Assembly: GCA_019311105.1 (NCBI GenBank)
Contig: JAFDDA010000076.1
Coordinates: forward strand, 1 to 41,535
Reading direction: 5' to 3'
Length of the DNA stretch: 41,535 nt
Origin: Deltaproteobacteria bacterium
GTDB lineage: Bacteria; Myxococcota_A; UBA9160; JAFDDA01
Of the stretch, positions 1-8,584 are shown one piece after another. The position numbers and the translations under genes were made by a program. Numbering within the stretch: the stretch's first letter is position 1; each line of letters starts with the position of its first letter. The notes under the pieces are model-generated. The model searched no databases. It was given only the letters and a program-made list of their open reading frames with translations, and was not told the DNA's origin.

Positions 1-2
1 TG

Positions 3-599
3 GGCTTTGCCGTGGACTTCTCCGAGGACCGGACGGCCACGAACTGGGGCATCGAGTTCTCGTGGACGGCGGACAAGGACTTCGTGAACAGCGAAGTGCC
101 GTCGCTGCGGAGCGACAGCGACGTCCTCGCGCTCACGGTCTCCGTGGACCGGCCGACCTTCATCCACTTCCTGAACCGCGAGCGGACGTTCTTCTTCAAC
201 ATGCAGTGGTTCGTCGAGTACATCCCGGATCACGTCGGCATCGGAGACGACGACAGCTATCGCGGCTACGCGGTCGACGGGCCGGTGTCCGCTCTCGGCG
301 TATTCACCCTTGAGACCGGTTTCTTCCAGGATCGTCTGGTGCCCAGTGCGACGTTCGTCTACGACGTGCGCTCCGAGTCGGGCGCGGTTGCGCTCGACAT
401 GCGGTACCGCTTCAGTGCGGAGTTCACAGTGACGATCGGCATGAACCACTTCTACGGGCCGGGCGACAGCTACATCACCCCGATCGGCTTCGGGGCCCTC
501 GGCGAGTCGAACCAGACCTACCGATCGGAACGCTATTCGCGATTGAACGCGGTGCGCGAGCGCGACGAACTGTTCGCGGTGTTCCGTTACACCTTCTAG
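3..599 (+). CDS. Outer-membrane beta-barrel protein, C-terminal part (partial)
   Basis: The reading frame is open from the window edge (G-F-A-V-D-F at position 3), so the true start lies outside the window and only about 198 residues are seen. The sequence alternates hydrophobic and polar residues with many aromatics, in strands separated by short Asp/Gly-rich turns. It ends in R-Y-T-F, and a C-terminal aromatic residue is the usual barrel-assembly signal of Gram-negative outer-membrane proteins. It resembles the end of DUF1302-type barrels, but I am not certain of the family. It converges on the decaheme cytochrome gene with a 32-base gap that holds no clear terminator. Its position next to a porin-cytochrome operon suggests a related role. 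Confidence 0.7.
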   Translation, partial: GFAVDFSEDRTATNWGIEFSWTADKDFVNSEVPSLRSDSDVLALTVSVDRPTFIHFLNRERTFFFNMQWFVEYIPDHVGIGDDDSYRGYAVDGPVSALGVFTLETGFFQDRLVPSATFVYDVRSESGAVALDMRYRFSAEFTVTIGMNHFYGPGDSYITPIGFGALGESNQTYRSERYSRLNAVRERDELFAVFRYTF

Positions 600-631
600 G
601 GGGTGGCGGAGAATCAGCTTCGAGAGCTCGC

Positions 632-2479
632 CTACGGCACCGGAAGTCGGAGCGGCGCGTCGGGCAACACGGTCCTGGGTCTAGGAGCGTGGTACTCGTG
701 GCAGGTCAGGCATCCCGTGCCCGCAGACACCGGGGAATGGCAGTCGATGCACGCGTCCTTGTCGAGGGGTTGGAAGACGCTGGTGAAGACCGTCGGGTCG
801 CGCTCGGCGTAGGCGTCGAGGAAGGCGCTGCTACTCGTGGCGAGTCCGTGGCAGGTCTGGCAGCCGCGTTCGTCGAGAAGTGGGAAGTGCGCCTCGTGAG
901 AGAACTTGACCAGGCCTCGAGCGTCGCTGTCGCGAGGCGCGGCAACCCAGTTCAGAACCGCTCCCGAGCGGGTGTCGTCGATGCTATGGCATTTCGTGCA
1001 GCGGCCCACCGCCTCGGGGTCCGCGAGCGCAGCGAACGTGGCGGCGGCGCCGCGAACCCCCGGGGTCTGCGACGTTCGCGCAGCGAGGTCGAGCCAGGAA
1101 CGTAGGAACTCATCCCTGTGGCCCCGGGGGCGGTAACGCAAGGAGAAGTCGAGATCGTTGCGATACCAGCCGCCCGAAGAGACCCAGTCTTCGACGACCG
1201 ATTCTCCGGGCTCGAACACGGCGTCTTCCATGGGATCGAACTCGTGGGCCACCCCCACCGCCCGTTCGCGCAGCTCCAACGGGAGACGCGGCAGCCATCG
1301 CTCCTGAATCTCTCGCAGCGCGGCCTGGGGCAGGGCTCCCGCGAGCGCCGAGAGTTCGGGCGTCGAGACCTCCCGGCCCAGCACCGTCTCGAGCCTCGCC
1401 CGGAGTGCCTCGTGGCCCCCGGCGGCAATGTCGGCCAGCAATGACTTGACGGCCCAGGCCAGTCGGCCCACCGCAGCCAGCTCGTTCCCGTTCGCCTCGC
1501 TGAGGTCGAGCAGGTCGAGCCCGGCGATCTGATCGAGATCCCGGCCGACCTGTCGATCGCTCGCGAGCAACAGCTCCATGAAGGGCGTGAGCGTCCCTTC
1601 GCTGATGGCGGAGTCGGCGGGCCACTGGCCGATCGCGATCCCGTTCGCCGCGAGGGTCAGGGTGTCGAGCGCCGGAAGGGCCAGGACGGGCACGCCGGTT
1701 TCCCCGACCCGCCCCAGACCTTCGACCTCGGCGCCGTGGCAGGCGCCTCCGCAGCTGTCCTCGAAACCCATGGAGAGCATGTTGCGGCCCGACGCGTCCG
1801 GGGCGTGACAATCGGTGCAGGCGTCTGGCGCCGGTCCAGTGTCGCGTGCGAGGAAGTGCTTCCGAATGTGCGAGCGGTGGTCGAAGACGATTCTCAGCCG
1901 CCGCTCGTAGGGATAGCCATCGAAGTCGGAGTGACCGTGAGCGAAACGATCGATGCGCACCACGTGGCATCCCTGGCAGCGCGAATCGCTGACCGCCTCC
2001 AGATCGGCACCGGAGCCCCGGTGTTCGTGATGGCAGAGCGAGCAGGCGTACTCGCCGGAGGGCGAGCGCGGTGGGTGCAGCAGGGCGCGGGTCGCGGCTC
2101 GCCGAGCACCGGGCTCGAGGACGGCCCGTTCCGCGCTGCGAGTGCGCTCCGCAAGCGCGTGCGGTGGCAAGCCATGGGCTTGAAGACCATCGTTCCCCAT
2201 GGCGTGGCAGGCACGGCACTTCTCACTCTCTTCGAGGCTCAGCGCAGACGACGACAATCCCTGGAGGATTCCCTTGGTGGCCGTCTTCGAGGCGACGTGA
2301 CACGCGCCACAGTCGGCGCCGAAAGCTGCGTGGGGAGAGCTCGACTCGCCGGGGACCAGGAGGTCCGGCCCCAGCGGTGACACGAGGAGGATCGCGACGC
2401 CCGTGAGGGTCAACGCGGCGGATCCGCCGGCAGCCCGGAGGAGGGTCGTTGCGAGTCGGGGCGCCGCGGAAGGGGGCAC
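632..2479 (-). CDS. Decaheme c-type cytochrome, membrane-anchored or secreted
   Basis: This 615-residue protein starts at GTG with GGAG about 7 bases upstream. Residues 14-43 form a hydrophobic signal or anchor, so it acts outside the cytoplasm. Nine CXXCH heme sites lie at C57, C88, C146, C168, C221, C494, C540, C577 and C590. A tenth site, C243-G-G-A-C-H248, has three residues between the cysteines. Six sites are N-terminal and four C-terminal, separated by about 245 heme-free residues of mostly helical character. Additional His residues (for example H151, H153, H181, H183, H201, H204) could be distal ligands. It is the last gene of the five-gene operon, 3 bases after the membrane protein gene. 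Its role is inferred to be electron transfer; no substrate can be named. Confidence 0.88.
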   Translation of the reverse strand: MPPSAAPRLATTLLRAAGGSAALTLTGVAILLVSPLGPDLLVPGESSSPHAAFGADCGACHVASKTATKGILQGLSSSALSLEESEKCRACHAMGNDGLQAHGLPPHALAERTRSAERAVLEPGARRAATRALLHPPRSPSGEYACSLCHHEHRGSGADLEAVSDSRCQGCHVVRIDRFAHGHSDFDGYPYERRLRIVFDHRSHIRKHFLARDTGPAPDACTDCHAPDASGRNMLSMGFEDSCGGACHGAEVEGLGRVGETGVPVLALPALDTLTLAANGIAIGQWPADSAISEGTLTPFMELLLASDRQVGRDLDQIAGLDLLDLSEANGNELAAVGRLAWAVKSLLADIAAGGHEALRARLETVLGREVSTPELSALAGALPQAALREIQERWLPRLPLELRERAVGVAHEFDPMEDAVFEPGESVVEDWVSSGGWYRNDLDFSLRYRPRGHRDEFLRSWLDLAARTSQTPGVRGAAATFAALADPEAVGRCTKCHSIDDTRSGAVLNWVAAPRDSDARGLVKFSHEAHFPLLDERGCQTCHGLATSSSAFLDAYAERDPTVFTSVFQPLDKDACIDCHSPVSAGTGCLTCHEYHAPRPRTVLPDAPLRLPVP

Positions 2480-2482
2480 GCT

Positions 2483-3289
2483 TCAGCTCCCGAGCATCAG
2501 GTGCGCGAACAGCCCGTGGCCATGGGCCAGCAGGCCGTGCATCGCGCCCAGGGTGAGCAAGCTCGCGCCAAGAGAGATGTGGAAGAGCAGCCAGCAGCGC
2601 ACCCAGACACATCCCGCGTGCTGGACGTCGAGCCGGTCCTTGGCAAGGACGAGCTCCGCCAGCTCTTCCAGGGTTCCGCGCTCGTGCGGCGGCGCGGCGG
2701 CGCGCACGGCAGCCAGATCGCGAAGCAGTCGACGCAACGGCCGTCCCGATCCCAGCGCCTGCTGCCACGGAGATCGAGGCGCTTCGAAGTGGCGCAGGAA
2801 TTCGCCCGTGGTCCCGCCCGCCGCCCCGCCCTCGAACAGGGCGGAGGCACGGTGCTGGAGCTCGCGGTGCGCCTCCGCGAGGGGAGCCGGATCCGCGTCG
2901 CCCGGACATTCCAGAGCTCCCGATCGCAGCGCCCGCTGGAGCATGGCTCCCAGCACTGCGCTGGCCAGCAGAAGCAGGAAGAGGCCTGCGAGTACGCAGT
3001 CGAGCCAGCCGTTGGGAAACCGGAACTCCACGTGGAGCGCGAACGAGACCAGGGTGAGGAGACCGAGTCCGAGCGAGGGTGCGACCCAGCGCGTGGGAGG
3101 TGCGGAGCTTCGGATCGCCCACCAACGCCGTGCGCCGGCGCTGGCGAGGAGCACGAGCAGCGTCCAGCCGGTGACGAAGCCGACCGCATAGAGGGATTGG
3201 TGGGAGGCGGCGAAGGCCAGGCTCGCAATCGCGATTCCGCCCAGAAGGCCCGCCGTCCGGGTCACTCGACTCAGCGTCCGACCCGCCAC
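2483..3289 (-). CDS. Integral membrane protein, possible heme-b electron-transfer subunit
   Basis: I place the start at GTG 3289, 7 bases after the stop of the tetraheme cytochrome; a second in-frame GTG lies at 3265. The ATG that overlaps the upstream stop is out of frame. The product is about 268 residues with two N-terminal hydrophobic segments, a further pair after a short linker, a soluble central part (about 110 residues) and a final hydrophobic segment. That last segment carries well-spaced histidines (L-L-F-H-I-S, A-M-H-G, A-H-G-H, A-H-L-M). Histidines in membrane helices beside multiheme cytochromes recall diheme cytochrome b subunits that pass electrons from the quinone pool. That reading is inferred from context, and the protein could equally be a structural anchor. 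Confidence 0.65.
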   Translation of the reverse strand: MAGRTLSRVTRTAGLLGGIAIASLAFAASHQSLYAVGFVTGWTLLVLLASAGARRWWAIRSSAPPTRWVAPSLGLGLLTLVSFALHVEFRFPNGWLDCVLAGLFLLLLASAVLGAMLQRALRSGALECPGDADPAPLAEAHRELQHRASALFEGGAAGGTTGEFLRHFEAPRSPWQQALGSGRPLRRLLRDLAAVRAAAPPHERGTLEELAELVLAKDRLDVQHAGCVWVRCWLLFHISLGASLLTLGAMHGLLAHGHGLFAHLMLGS

Positions 3290-3296
3290 AGGGCGC

Positions 3297-4502
3297 TCAT
3301 CCTCCCAGGTCCGCGGGAGGGCCCGACTCGACCGCGGGCGAGCCCGACTTCCCGGAATCCCGGCGTTCCGCGCTGCGTTGCAGCGCTTCGACACGGGCAT
3401 CGAGTGCGGCCAGTTCCCGGCCGGTGTAGTTCTCGGCGATGGTCCGCGCCGAGCTCTCGACCTCAGCCGCTGCGTCGAGAACCGCCTCGCGCTGGTTCGC
3501 CACCCGCATGGCGCCTTCCGCCGCTCGGAGCGCATCCCTGACTTCGGGCAGCGACGCCAACGCGTCGATCGCGGCCAGGCGTTCCAGTGCCGCCCGCACC
3601 CGCCCCGTCACCCGCTCTGCGTAGGAGCTGCCGGCGTTTGCCCTCGCCAGGACGCGCAGTGCCGATTCCAGCTCCAAGGTCTGGCCGAGCAGGTACATGA
3701 GGCGCTTACGCTCCGCGGAGGATTCCTCGTTCGTTCCGGCCGGGCCACGCCAGTAGTTGTGCCGCATGTCGCCCTGCGACCACGACATCAGCTCGAAATC
3801 ACCACCGACGGGATGCCCCCCGTCCTCGACGATTTCCTCGCTCGGTGTCGTATGGCACGCGAAGCAGCGCGCAGCCAACCCGTAGAGGCGTTCGGCCCGG
3901 TTCATTCCGGCGCGGTCGCACGCGGCCAGGCGTTCGGCCCGATGCTCGGGTGTCTCGGTTTCCGGGGTGGCGTCGGGTTCCCCGTACTTGTCGTGGACCT
4001 CGATCCACTCGCGCGCAGCCCCATGGCACGACTCGCAGGAAACGCCCTGGGTCGCCTTCGGCCGCGGTCCGGCCTGCTGCTCGACCGTGTAGTGGCACGA
4101 GATGCAGGCTTCGGCCGCCTTGATCCTGCGAATTCCGAGGGCCTTGGCGATGCGCTTCGCCTCGGGAGAACGGGGAAGCGACATGGCACCCGTGTAGTGG
4201 TCGGTGTCCTTCCAGGTCTCGACCTCCTTCTCGTGGCACTCCGAGCAGGACCTGGCGCCAACGACCCGGGCCGGATCGGAGAAATAGGGCGCTACCACCG
4301 TCTCGCTGTCGCTGGCCCTGATCGCGCCGGTGCCGACATCGCCGCCGAAGGCCTCGAGCGGACTCGAGCTGGCCCACATGAGGACGACGGCGCCGACAGC
4401 GAACGTCGCAGCCCGAACCCGCCGGTCGGACGAGCTCCGCGTTGGCGCAAGCTCGCTCCCAGCGCCCGTCCCACCTGCGTCGCCCTCCCTGCCGCCGCTC
4501 AT
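3297..4502 (-). CDS. Tetraheme cytochrome c554-like protein
   Basis: The protein has about 401 residues, starting at ATG 4502 (a GTG one codon earlier is possible). Residues 30-47 are a hydrophobic N-terminal segment, so the protein is exported or anchored. Four CXXCH sites lie near residues 86, 133, 156 and 213, with the spacing of the cytochrome c554 family: the first is followed by E-V-E-T-W and H-Y-T-G, and the third is C-E-S-C-H-G. The last 150 residues have no heme site and are rich in Ala, Glu and Arg, consistent with a helical coiled region. It sits between the outer-membrane barrel gene (12-base gap) and the membrane protein gene (7-base gap), which fits a periplasmic electron carrier. 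Confidence 0.87.
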   Translation of the reverse strand: MSGGREGDAGGTGAGSELAPTRSSSDRRVRAATFAVGAVVLMWASSSPLEAFGGDVGTGAIRASDSETVVAPYFSDPARVVGARSCSECHEKEVETWKDTDHYTGAMSLPRSPEAKRIAKALGIRRIKAAEACISCHYTVEQQAGPRPKATQGVSCESCHGAAREWIEVHDKYGEPDATPETETPEHRAERLAACDRAGMNRAERLYGLAARCFACHTTPSEEIVEDGGHPVGGDFELMSWSQGDMRHNYWRGPAGTNEESSAERKRLMYLLGQTLELESALRVLARANAGSSYAERVTGRVRAALERLAAIDALASLPEVRDALRAAEGAMRVANQREAVLDAAAEVESSARTIAENYTGRELAALDARVEALQRSAERRDSGKSGSPAVESGPPADLGG

Positions 4503-4514
4503 CACGTGCTCATC

Positions 4515-5933
4515 TCAGAACTTGATACGCCACTCGCAGCGCACTCCACTCGCAAGGCCCGAGGTGCCATTGCGCCCGCCGATGAAGCCGTCGAGCTGCA
4601 GGATGTGGTGTTGTCCGAAGGCCTGCTGAAAGCGCACGCCCCCGGCGATGGCGGCGGTATCGCTGCCGTCGGTGTCCTGCCGGGCGCCCAGCTCGAGGAT
4701 CAGCTGCCGGCGGATGTTTCCCAGGAACATCTGGTAGCCGACGCTCGCGCCCACGACGTCCTGGGCATCGTTGCTCAGCGGCGGGGCGTAGCGCCCGATC
4801 TCGGGGGAAGCGAACAGGATGCCGACACGGCCCAGCGGACCTCCTGCGCCCCGCCTGCGCGCGGCCGAGACGAAGTCGCCGATGCCCGCGAAGACGTTCA
4901 GATAGGCGATGTTGTCGGTCCGCAGCGGCTTGAAGGAAACCTCGCTCACCAGCAGAGCCCCTCCGTCGGCATCGGGGGTGTCCCTCCCGGTCGGGATCGA
5001 GCCCATGGCGCGGAAAGTGGTATTGAAGTGTCCAATCCGCTGGACGGCGCTGGCGGCGATGAAGAACGCATCGCCACGATCGGGCTTCGAATCGACGAAC
5101 ACCAGATCGACGCTCACGGTGCTCGTCTGGAAATCGGCCTCACTGAAGAGCCCGTACAGGTTGGCGCTGCTGTCGCGGCGGTTGGTCCCGCGATCGATGT
5201 GTCCCCAGCCGTAGAGCCCGGTGATGCGCAGGTTCGCCACGCCCCTGGGTAGCAGGGTGTTTCGCACCACCCCGACCGATTCGATGATGTCGTTGATGAG
5301 CAGACCGTCCTGTACGAGCAGGGGTTGGCGGCCGACCGAGAATCCGTAGTCCAGCTTCATGCGGTCCTCGGGATCGAGGCCCGGGAAGATCTCGCCGAAA
5401 TCCCCCTCGAAGAAGAGCACGTTCAGCCGACCGTTGAACTCGCCCCGGGAGTCCGTATCTCCGGGGCTGAACTCCACACCGGAGTAGTTCTTCTCGTCCT
5501 GGTCGAAGGGGCGGAATCCGAACACGAGCCGCTCGGTCCCGGTGAGCTGCAGGTTGCCGTACAGGTCGAGGCGATTGGCCCACTCGCTCGAGGCCGTGTC
5601 GCCGTCGTCGAACCTCTGGATGGCCGTGCGAAGGGACCCCCAGAGCAGCAGGGACGGCCGCCATACGGCGCCGGTGGGTATCTCGAACTCCCATCCCCCC
5701 ACGGGCCCCACCCCGAGGAACGGGTCGCCTAGTTCGAGGCGGGGACGGGGGCGATCCGGTACGGCATCGACCTGGAGCGGGATGACCTCGTCGCTGATCC
5801 GGCTCGGGTGTGCGTTGCTCCCGGAGGTGCCCCTGCCATCCTCCATGGCGGCGTGCTCGCCCGCCATCTCTCCCGCTCCCGCGGTGGCGGCCAGCGTCAC
5901 GGCGCAGATCAGTGCAGTGATGGACCCCCGCAC
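4515..5933 (-). CDS. Outer-membrane beta-barrel porin-like protein of the cytochrome operon
   Basis: I chose GTG 5933 rather than the longer frame to 5969 because a strong GAGGTGG lies 7 bases upstream and the start then falls 2 bases after the upstream stop. The 472-residue product begins with a clear signal peptide (V-R-G-S-I-T-A-L-I-C-A-V, cleavage near A-G-A-G). After about 60 residues it shows amphipathic beta strands, Gly/Asp turns and a C-terminal W-R-I-K-F typical of barrel proteins. It is embedded between pentaheme and tetraheme cytochrome genes. By analogy with known porin-cytochrome conduits, it would hold or face a cytochrome across the outer membrane. The family is not one I can name from sequence alone. 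Confidence 0.8.
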   Translation of the reverse strand: MRGSITALICAVTLAATAGAGEMAGEHAAMEDGRGTSGSNAHPSRISDEVIPLQVDAVPDRPRPRLELGDPFLGVGPVGGWEFEIPTGAVWRPSLLLWGSLRTAIQRFDDGDTASSEWANRLDLYGNLQLTGTERLVFGFRPFDQDEKNYSGVEFSPGDTDSRGEFNGRLNVLFFEGDFGEIFPGLDPEDRMKLDYGFSVGRQPLLVQDGLLINDIIESVGVVRNTLLPRGVANLRITGLYGWGHIDRGTNRRDSSANLYGLFSEADFQTSTVSVDLVFVDSKPDRGDAFFIAASAVQRIGHFNTTFRAMGSIPTGRDTPDADGGALLVSEVSFKPLRTDNIAYLNVFAGIGDFVSAARRRGAGGPLGRVGILFASPEIGRYAPPLSNDAQDVVGASVGYQMFLGNIRRQLILELGARQDTDGSDTAAIAGGVRFQQAFGQHHILQLDGFIGGRNGTSGLASGVRCEWRIKF

Positions 5934-5935
5934 GA

Positions 5936-7738
5936 TCAATCCACCTCGACCGCAACGTCGCGTTCCCACAGCACCCGATGCCCGGCGACCACGGCATCCG
6001 CGATCCCTCGCGCACTCAGACCGTAGTCGAAGCCCATGCCCTTGATGGCATCGATCAGGTTCGGTGGGACCATCCCGGCGATGAGCTTGATGTTGGCCGA
6101 GTAGGGCGGCGCCCCCGAGAGCTCGGAGGCCTTGACCTCGTACTTCGCCCAGCGATGTCCACCCGGCTCGATCGTCTTGCGGTGGGTTCGCGCACCCGGC
6201 GCGCGACCCGTCAGGATGGCGGGACCGACGCTGGGACGGGCATAGGGCAGTGGATCGACGGAGTAGTTGAACGCGATCACCTGCTCGCGCTCGCTACCGC
6301 GCACGTTGACCGTGAGGAAGCGCGACTGGAGGTTGAAGAGCTGCCGATCGAGGGGAAGCTCACCGTTGTGCACGTAGAGCGAGTGCAGGTCGCGGACGTC
6401 GCCGTTGGGATCCAGATCGCCGGAGACGAACACCACCTCGCCGTCTGCATCGGTGACCGTGACCTGGAGAAACACCATGCGCTCGCCGATGAATCCGGTC
6501 GGGGCGTTGTGCCCGTCGGCCCCATTCTTCACCTCGACCCGGAAGCGCAGACCCTTTTCGTCGGCCCGGTCGACGATCACCTCGCCGAGGCGATAGCCGG
6601 TTCGGAGCAACTGGGTTCCACTCGCGAAGGCCTCCGCGCGCAACGCGAGCTGCAGGTCGAGGATATCGCGGGCATCGTACCGGTCATCGGCCGACGACCA
6701 TCGCGCCGGGAACTCGGTGCCGTCGCCGACACGGTCCTCGAACGCGTCGGTTCCCCAGCCGGCTTCATGGTCGAACTCGAGCCACTCGTCCGTCGTCGCC
6801 AGCTCCGCCGCCTCCGGGTTGTGCGGGAAGATTCCTGGGTGGACGATCGGGAAGTCCGGTCCGACCCACATGTGGGTCGTGCGCTTCCGAACCCGCGTCT
6901 CCTCGTCCCCCATCTTCGCAACGGGTTCGTCCCGGTAGCCCTTGGCTTCGCCGGGCTCCGTGCCCATGTGGCAATCCTGGCAGGTCTCGCCGCGCTTCGC
7001 GGCCGGCGACCCTTTGTACTCGCTGAAGGCCTCTTCGAGTCGGAAACCGGTGACGAAGTTCACGTCGTGGCAGGAGGCACAGAAGCCGGGTCGGCTGATC
7101 GGCTCGAACAAGGTCGCCTCTGCGTGGATCTTGCGACCGCGTTCGTTCGGCGTCGTCACCACGCCGTAGGTGTCGCGTTCCTCGAGGACGCGCTCGACCT
7201 CCTCGTTTCCCGTCGGACCGAAGATCGGCTCGAAGACGTCACCTGCCACGAGGCGTCGCCTTCCGGTCACCTTGCCGTAAGCCTTGTTCACCCGGTGGCA
7301 GACGATGCAGGTCACGCCCTCGACGGAAACGGGCGCACGCTGTGAATTCGGCGCGAAGACGGGCTCTCCCAGCCTCATCCCAACGGGGGTATGGCAGCGG
7401 ATGCAGAAGTCGCCAAAGGTGCCGTTGGTCGCCGCAATGATCGTGCCCTGTAGCGTGTTGAAGATCGGGCTGATCTGCGCGTAGGCGTGCTGCGAAACCG
7501 ACCACTCCCGGTAGTGATCGGGGTGGCAGGTGCGGCAGGTCGTGGCCCGCGGGAATGGATCTGCTTCGAAGACCGCGCGGTGGGACTCGAGCGCGGCGCC
7601 GGCGGGCAGCTCGCCCGACCCATCGTCTGGCGACGAAGCCACGGCTCGGCCCGCTGCAGTCGACACGATCGTCAGCAGGGAGAGAACCAGAAACGACTGC
7701 GTGCCCCAGACCGGCTTCCGCATGGACCGCTTCCGCAT
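5936..7738 (-). CDS. Pentaheme c-type cytochrome, first gene of operon
   Basis: This 600-residue exported protein has a signal peptide at residues 10-35. Five CXXCH sites lie at C68, C112, C144, C220 and C253, all within the first 260 residues. The remaining 340 residues lack heme sites and look beta-rich, with segments such as F-R-V-E-V-K-N-G-A-D-G-H-N-A-P-T-G and R-M-V-F-L-Q-V-T-V-T-D-A-D-G. This resembles heme domain plus beta-sandwich layouts of surface or periplasmic multiheme cytochromes. AAAGGGAG precedes ATG 7738, and an ATG at 7723 is an alternative. It leads the operon, so the promoter should lie in the 437-base gap upstream. It may be a redox enzyme or a terminal reductase; the substrate is unknown. 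Confidence 0.87.
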   Translation of the reverse strand: MRKRSMRKPVWGTQSFLVLSLLTIVSTAAGRAVASSPDDGSGELPAGAALESHRAVFEADPFPRATTCRTCHPDHYREWSVSQHAYAQISPIFNTLQGTIIAATNGTFGDFCIRCHTPVGMRLGEPVFAPNSQRAPVSVEGVTCIVCHRVNKAYGKVTGRRRLVAGDVFEPIFGPTGNEEVERVLEERDTYGVVTTPNERGRKIHAEATLFEPISRPGFCASCHDVNFVTGFRLEEAFSEYKGSPAAKRGETCQDCHMGTEPGEAKGYRDEPVAKMGDEETRVRKRTTHMWVGPDFPIVHPGIFPHNPEAAELATTDEWLEFDHEAGWGTDAFEDRVGDGTEFPARWSSADDRYDARDILDLQLALRAEAFASGTQLLRTGYRLGEVIVDRADEKGLRFRVEVKNGADGHNAPTGFIGERMVFLQVTVTDADGEVVFVSGDLDPNGDVRDLHSLYVHNGELPLDRQLFNLQSRFLTVNVRGSEREQVIAFNYSVDPLPYARPSVGPAILTGRAPGARTHRKTIEPGGHRWAKYEVKASELSGAPPYSANIKLIAGMVPPNLIDAIKGMGFDYGLSARGIADAVVAGHRVLWERDVAVEVD

Positions 7739-8175
7739 GAACTCCCTTTGTCAGGTGCCCGGGTGCCCGGAGGGCCCGCGGTCCGATCTTTCACATCGGA
7801 GGCCCCGCCGTAGAGGCCGCTGGCCATCTTAGCAGTAGAACTTCGCTGGAAGCGGTTCACCGTGGCCTGGAGGTTCACCAATGCCCACGCTGGATTGGTT
7901 TCACGACCCGCGAAGTGGAGTCGGCCATGAACGCGAGGCCCGCGCGACTCACAGACCCCTCGTCCTCACTGTCGCCTTCCGCCACAGCCATACGAGCCGC
8001 TCTCGTCATGAACGGAAGGGAAGCTTCACAGCGCTCCCAGAAGTTCACCCGGGCTCGATGCTTTCTCGGGGATCCTTCTGGGGTGGCGGCAAGGGCTCGA
8101 TGCCGACAGTCTCGAGCCGCGACGGCCTCGTCTTCGCCACTTCCACCGGGACTGTGTCTTTTTGGGCCGTCGAGT
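7739..8175. other. 437-base gap: probable leader and promoter of the cytochrome operon
   Basis: I see no convincing gene here; the short frames lack coding character. On the minus strand there is an extended -10-like TGCTAAGAT (plus 7826-7834) with no good -35. Just upstream, GGTTCACC occurs twice as a direct repeat at 7854-7861 and 7872-7879, where an activator could replace a -35 box. The leader holds a small hairpin, CCGAT at 7783-7787 and ATCGG at 7795-7799. All of this is suggestive only. The rest of the gap, up to the ridA stop codon, shows nothing I can assign. Confidence 0.35.
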
Positions 8176-8571
8176 TCAGCCCTGCCCGGGTGCCCGCGCG
8201 ATGCACTCGATCTCGACGCGCGCGCCGAGGGCCAGCTCGGCGCCGCCGACGGTGATGCGGGCGGGCGGGTCGCGGGTGAAGAAGGCGGCGTAGGCCTCGT
8301 TCATGGCGCCGAAGTCCTTCATCTCTGCCACGTAGACCGAGACCTTCACGAGGTCGTCGAGGGTGGCGCCCTCGGCGGCGAGGATGGTCTCGATGTTCTT
8401 CAGGGTCTGGGTGGTTTCCGGGCCGACGCCGCCGGGGGCGAGCTTCATGCTGCCGGACTCGGTGCCGAGGGTGCCGGAGACGAAGATCAAGCCGCCCGCC
8501 GTGGAAGCGTGGGAGAAGACGGGGAGCCGGCCGAGGCCGGGGACGATGGTGCGGGGAGGGGTCGGGCTCAT
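8176..8571 (-). CDS. ridA: RidA/YjgF family enamine/imine deaminase
   Basis: The protein has 131 residues, the usual family length. RidA enzymes hydrolyse reactive 2-aminoacrylate-type enamines and imines released by PLP enzymes, and act as cytoplasmic trimers. The conserved substrate-binding Arg is present in P-P-A-R105-I-T-V-G and the catalytic-site Glu in V-E120-I-E-C-I-A. The G-L-I-F-V-S-G-T-L strand near residue 30 is also typical. The start has no Shine-Dalgarno sequence, but TAGGCT ends 7 bases before the ATG, which suggests a leaderless transcript. It lies 10 bases downstream of the DUF3553 gene on the same strand, yet it appears to have its own promoter. Confidence 0.93.
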   Translation of the reverse strand: MSPTPPRTIVPGLGRLPVFSHASTAGGLIFVSGTLGTESGSMKLAPGGVGPETTQTLKNIETILAAEGATLDDLVKVSVYVAEMKDFGAMNEAYAAFFTRDPPARITVGGAELALGARVEIECIARAPGQG

Positions 8572-8578
8572 GGGGCCG

Positions 8579-8584
8579 AGCCTA
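8579..8584 (-). promoter_or_regulatory. -10-like box TAGGCT of ridA (leaderless)
   Basis: TAGGCT ends 7 bases before the ridA ATG and no ribosome binding site is present between them. This matches the TAnnnT box seen at the same distance before other genes in this window. Confidence 0.5.

Noticed and set aside
7881-8255. A 124-codon frame in the gap upstream of the cytochrome operon
   Set aside because: It lacks coding character and a ribosome site and runs into the ridA gene from the opposite strand.
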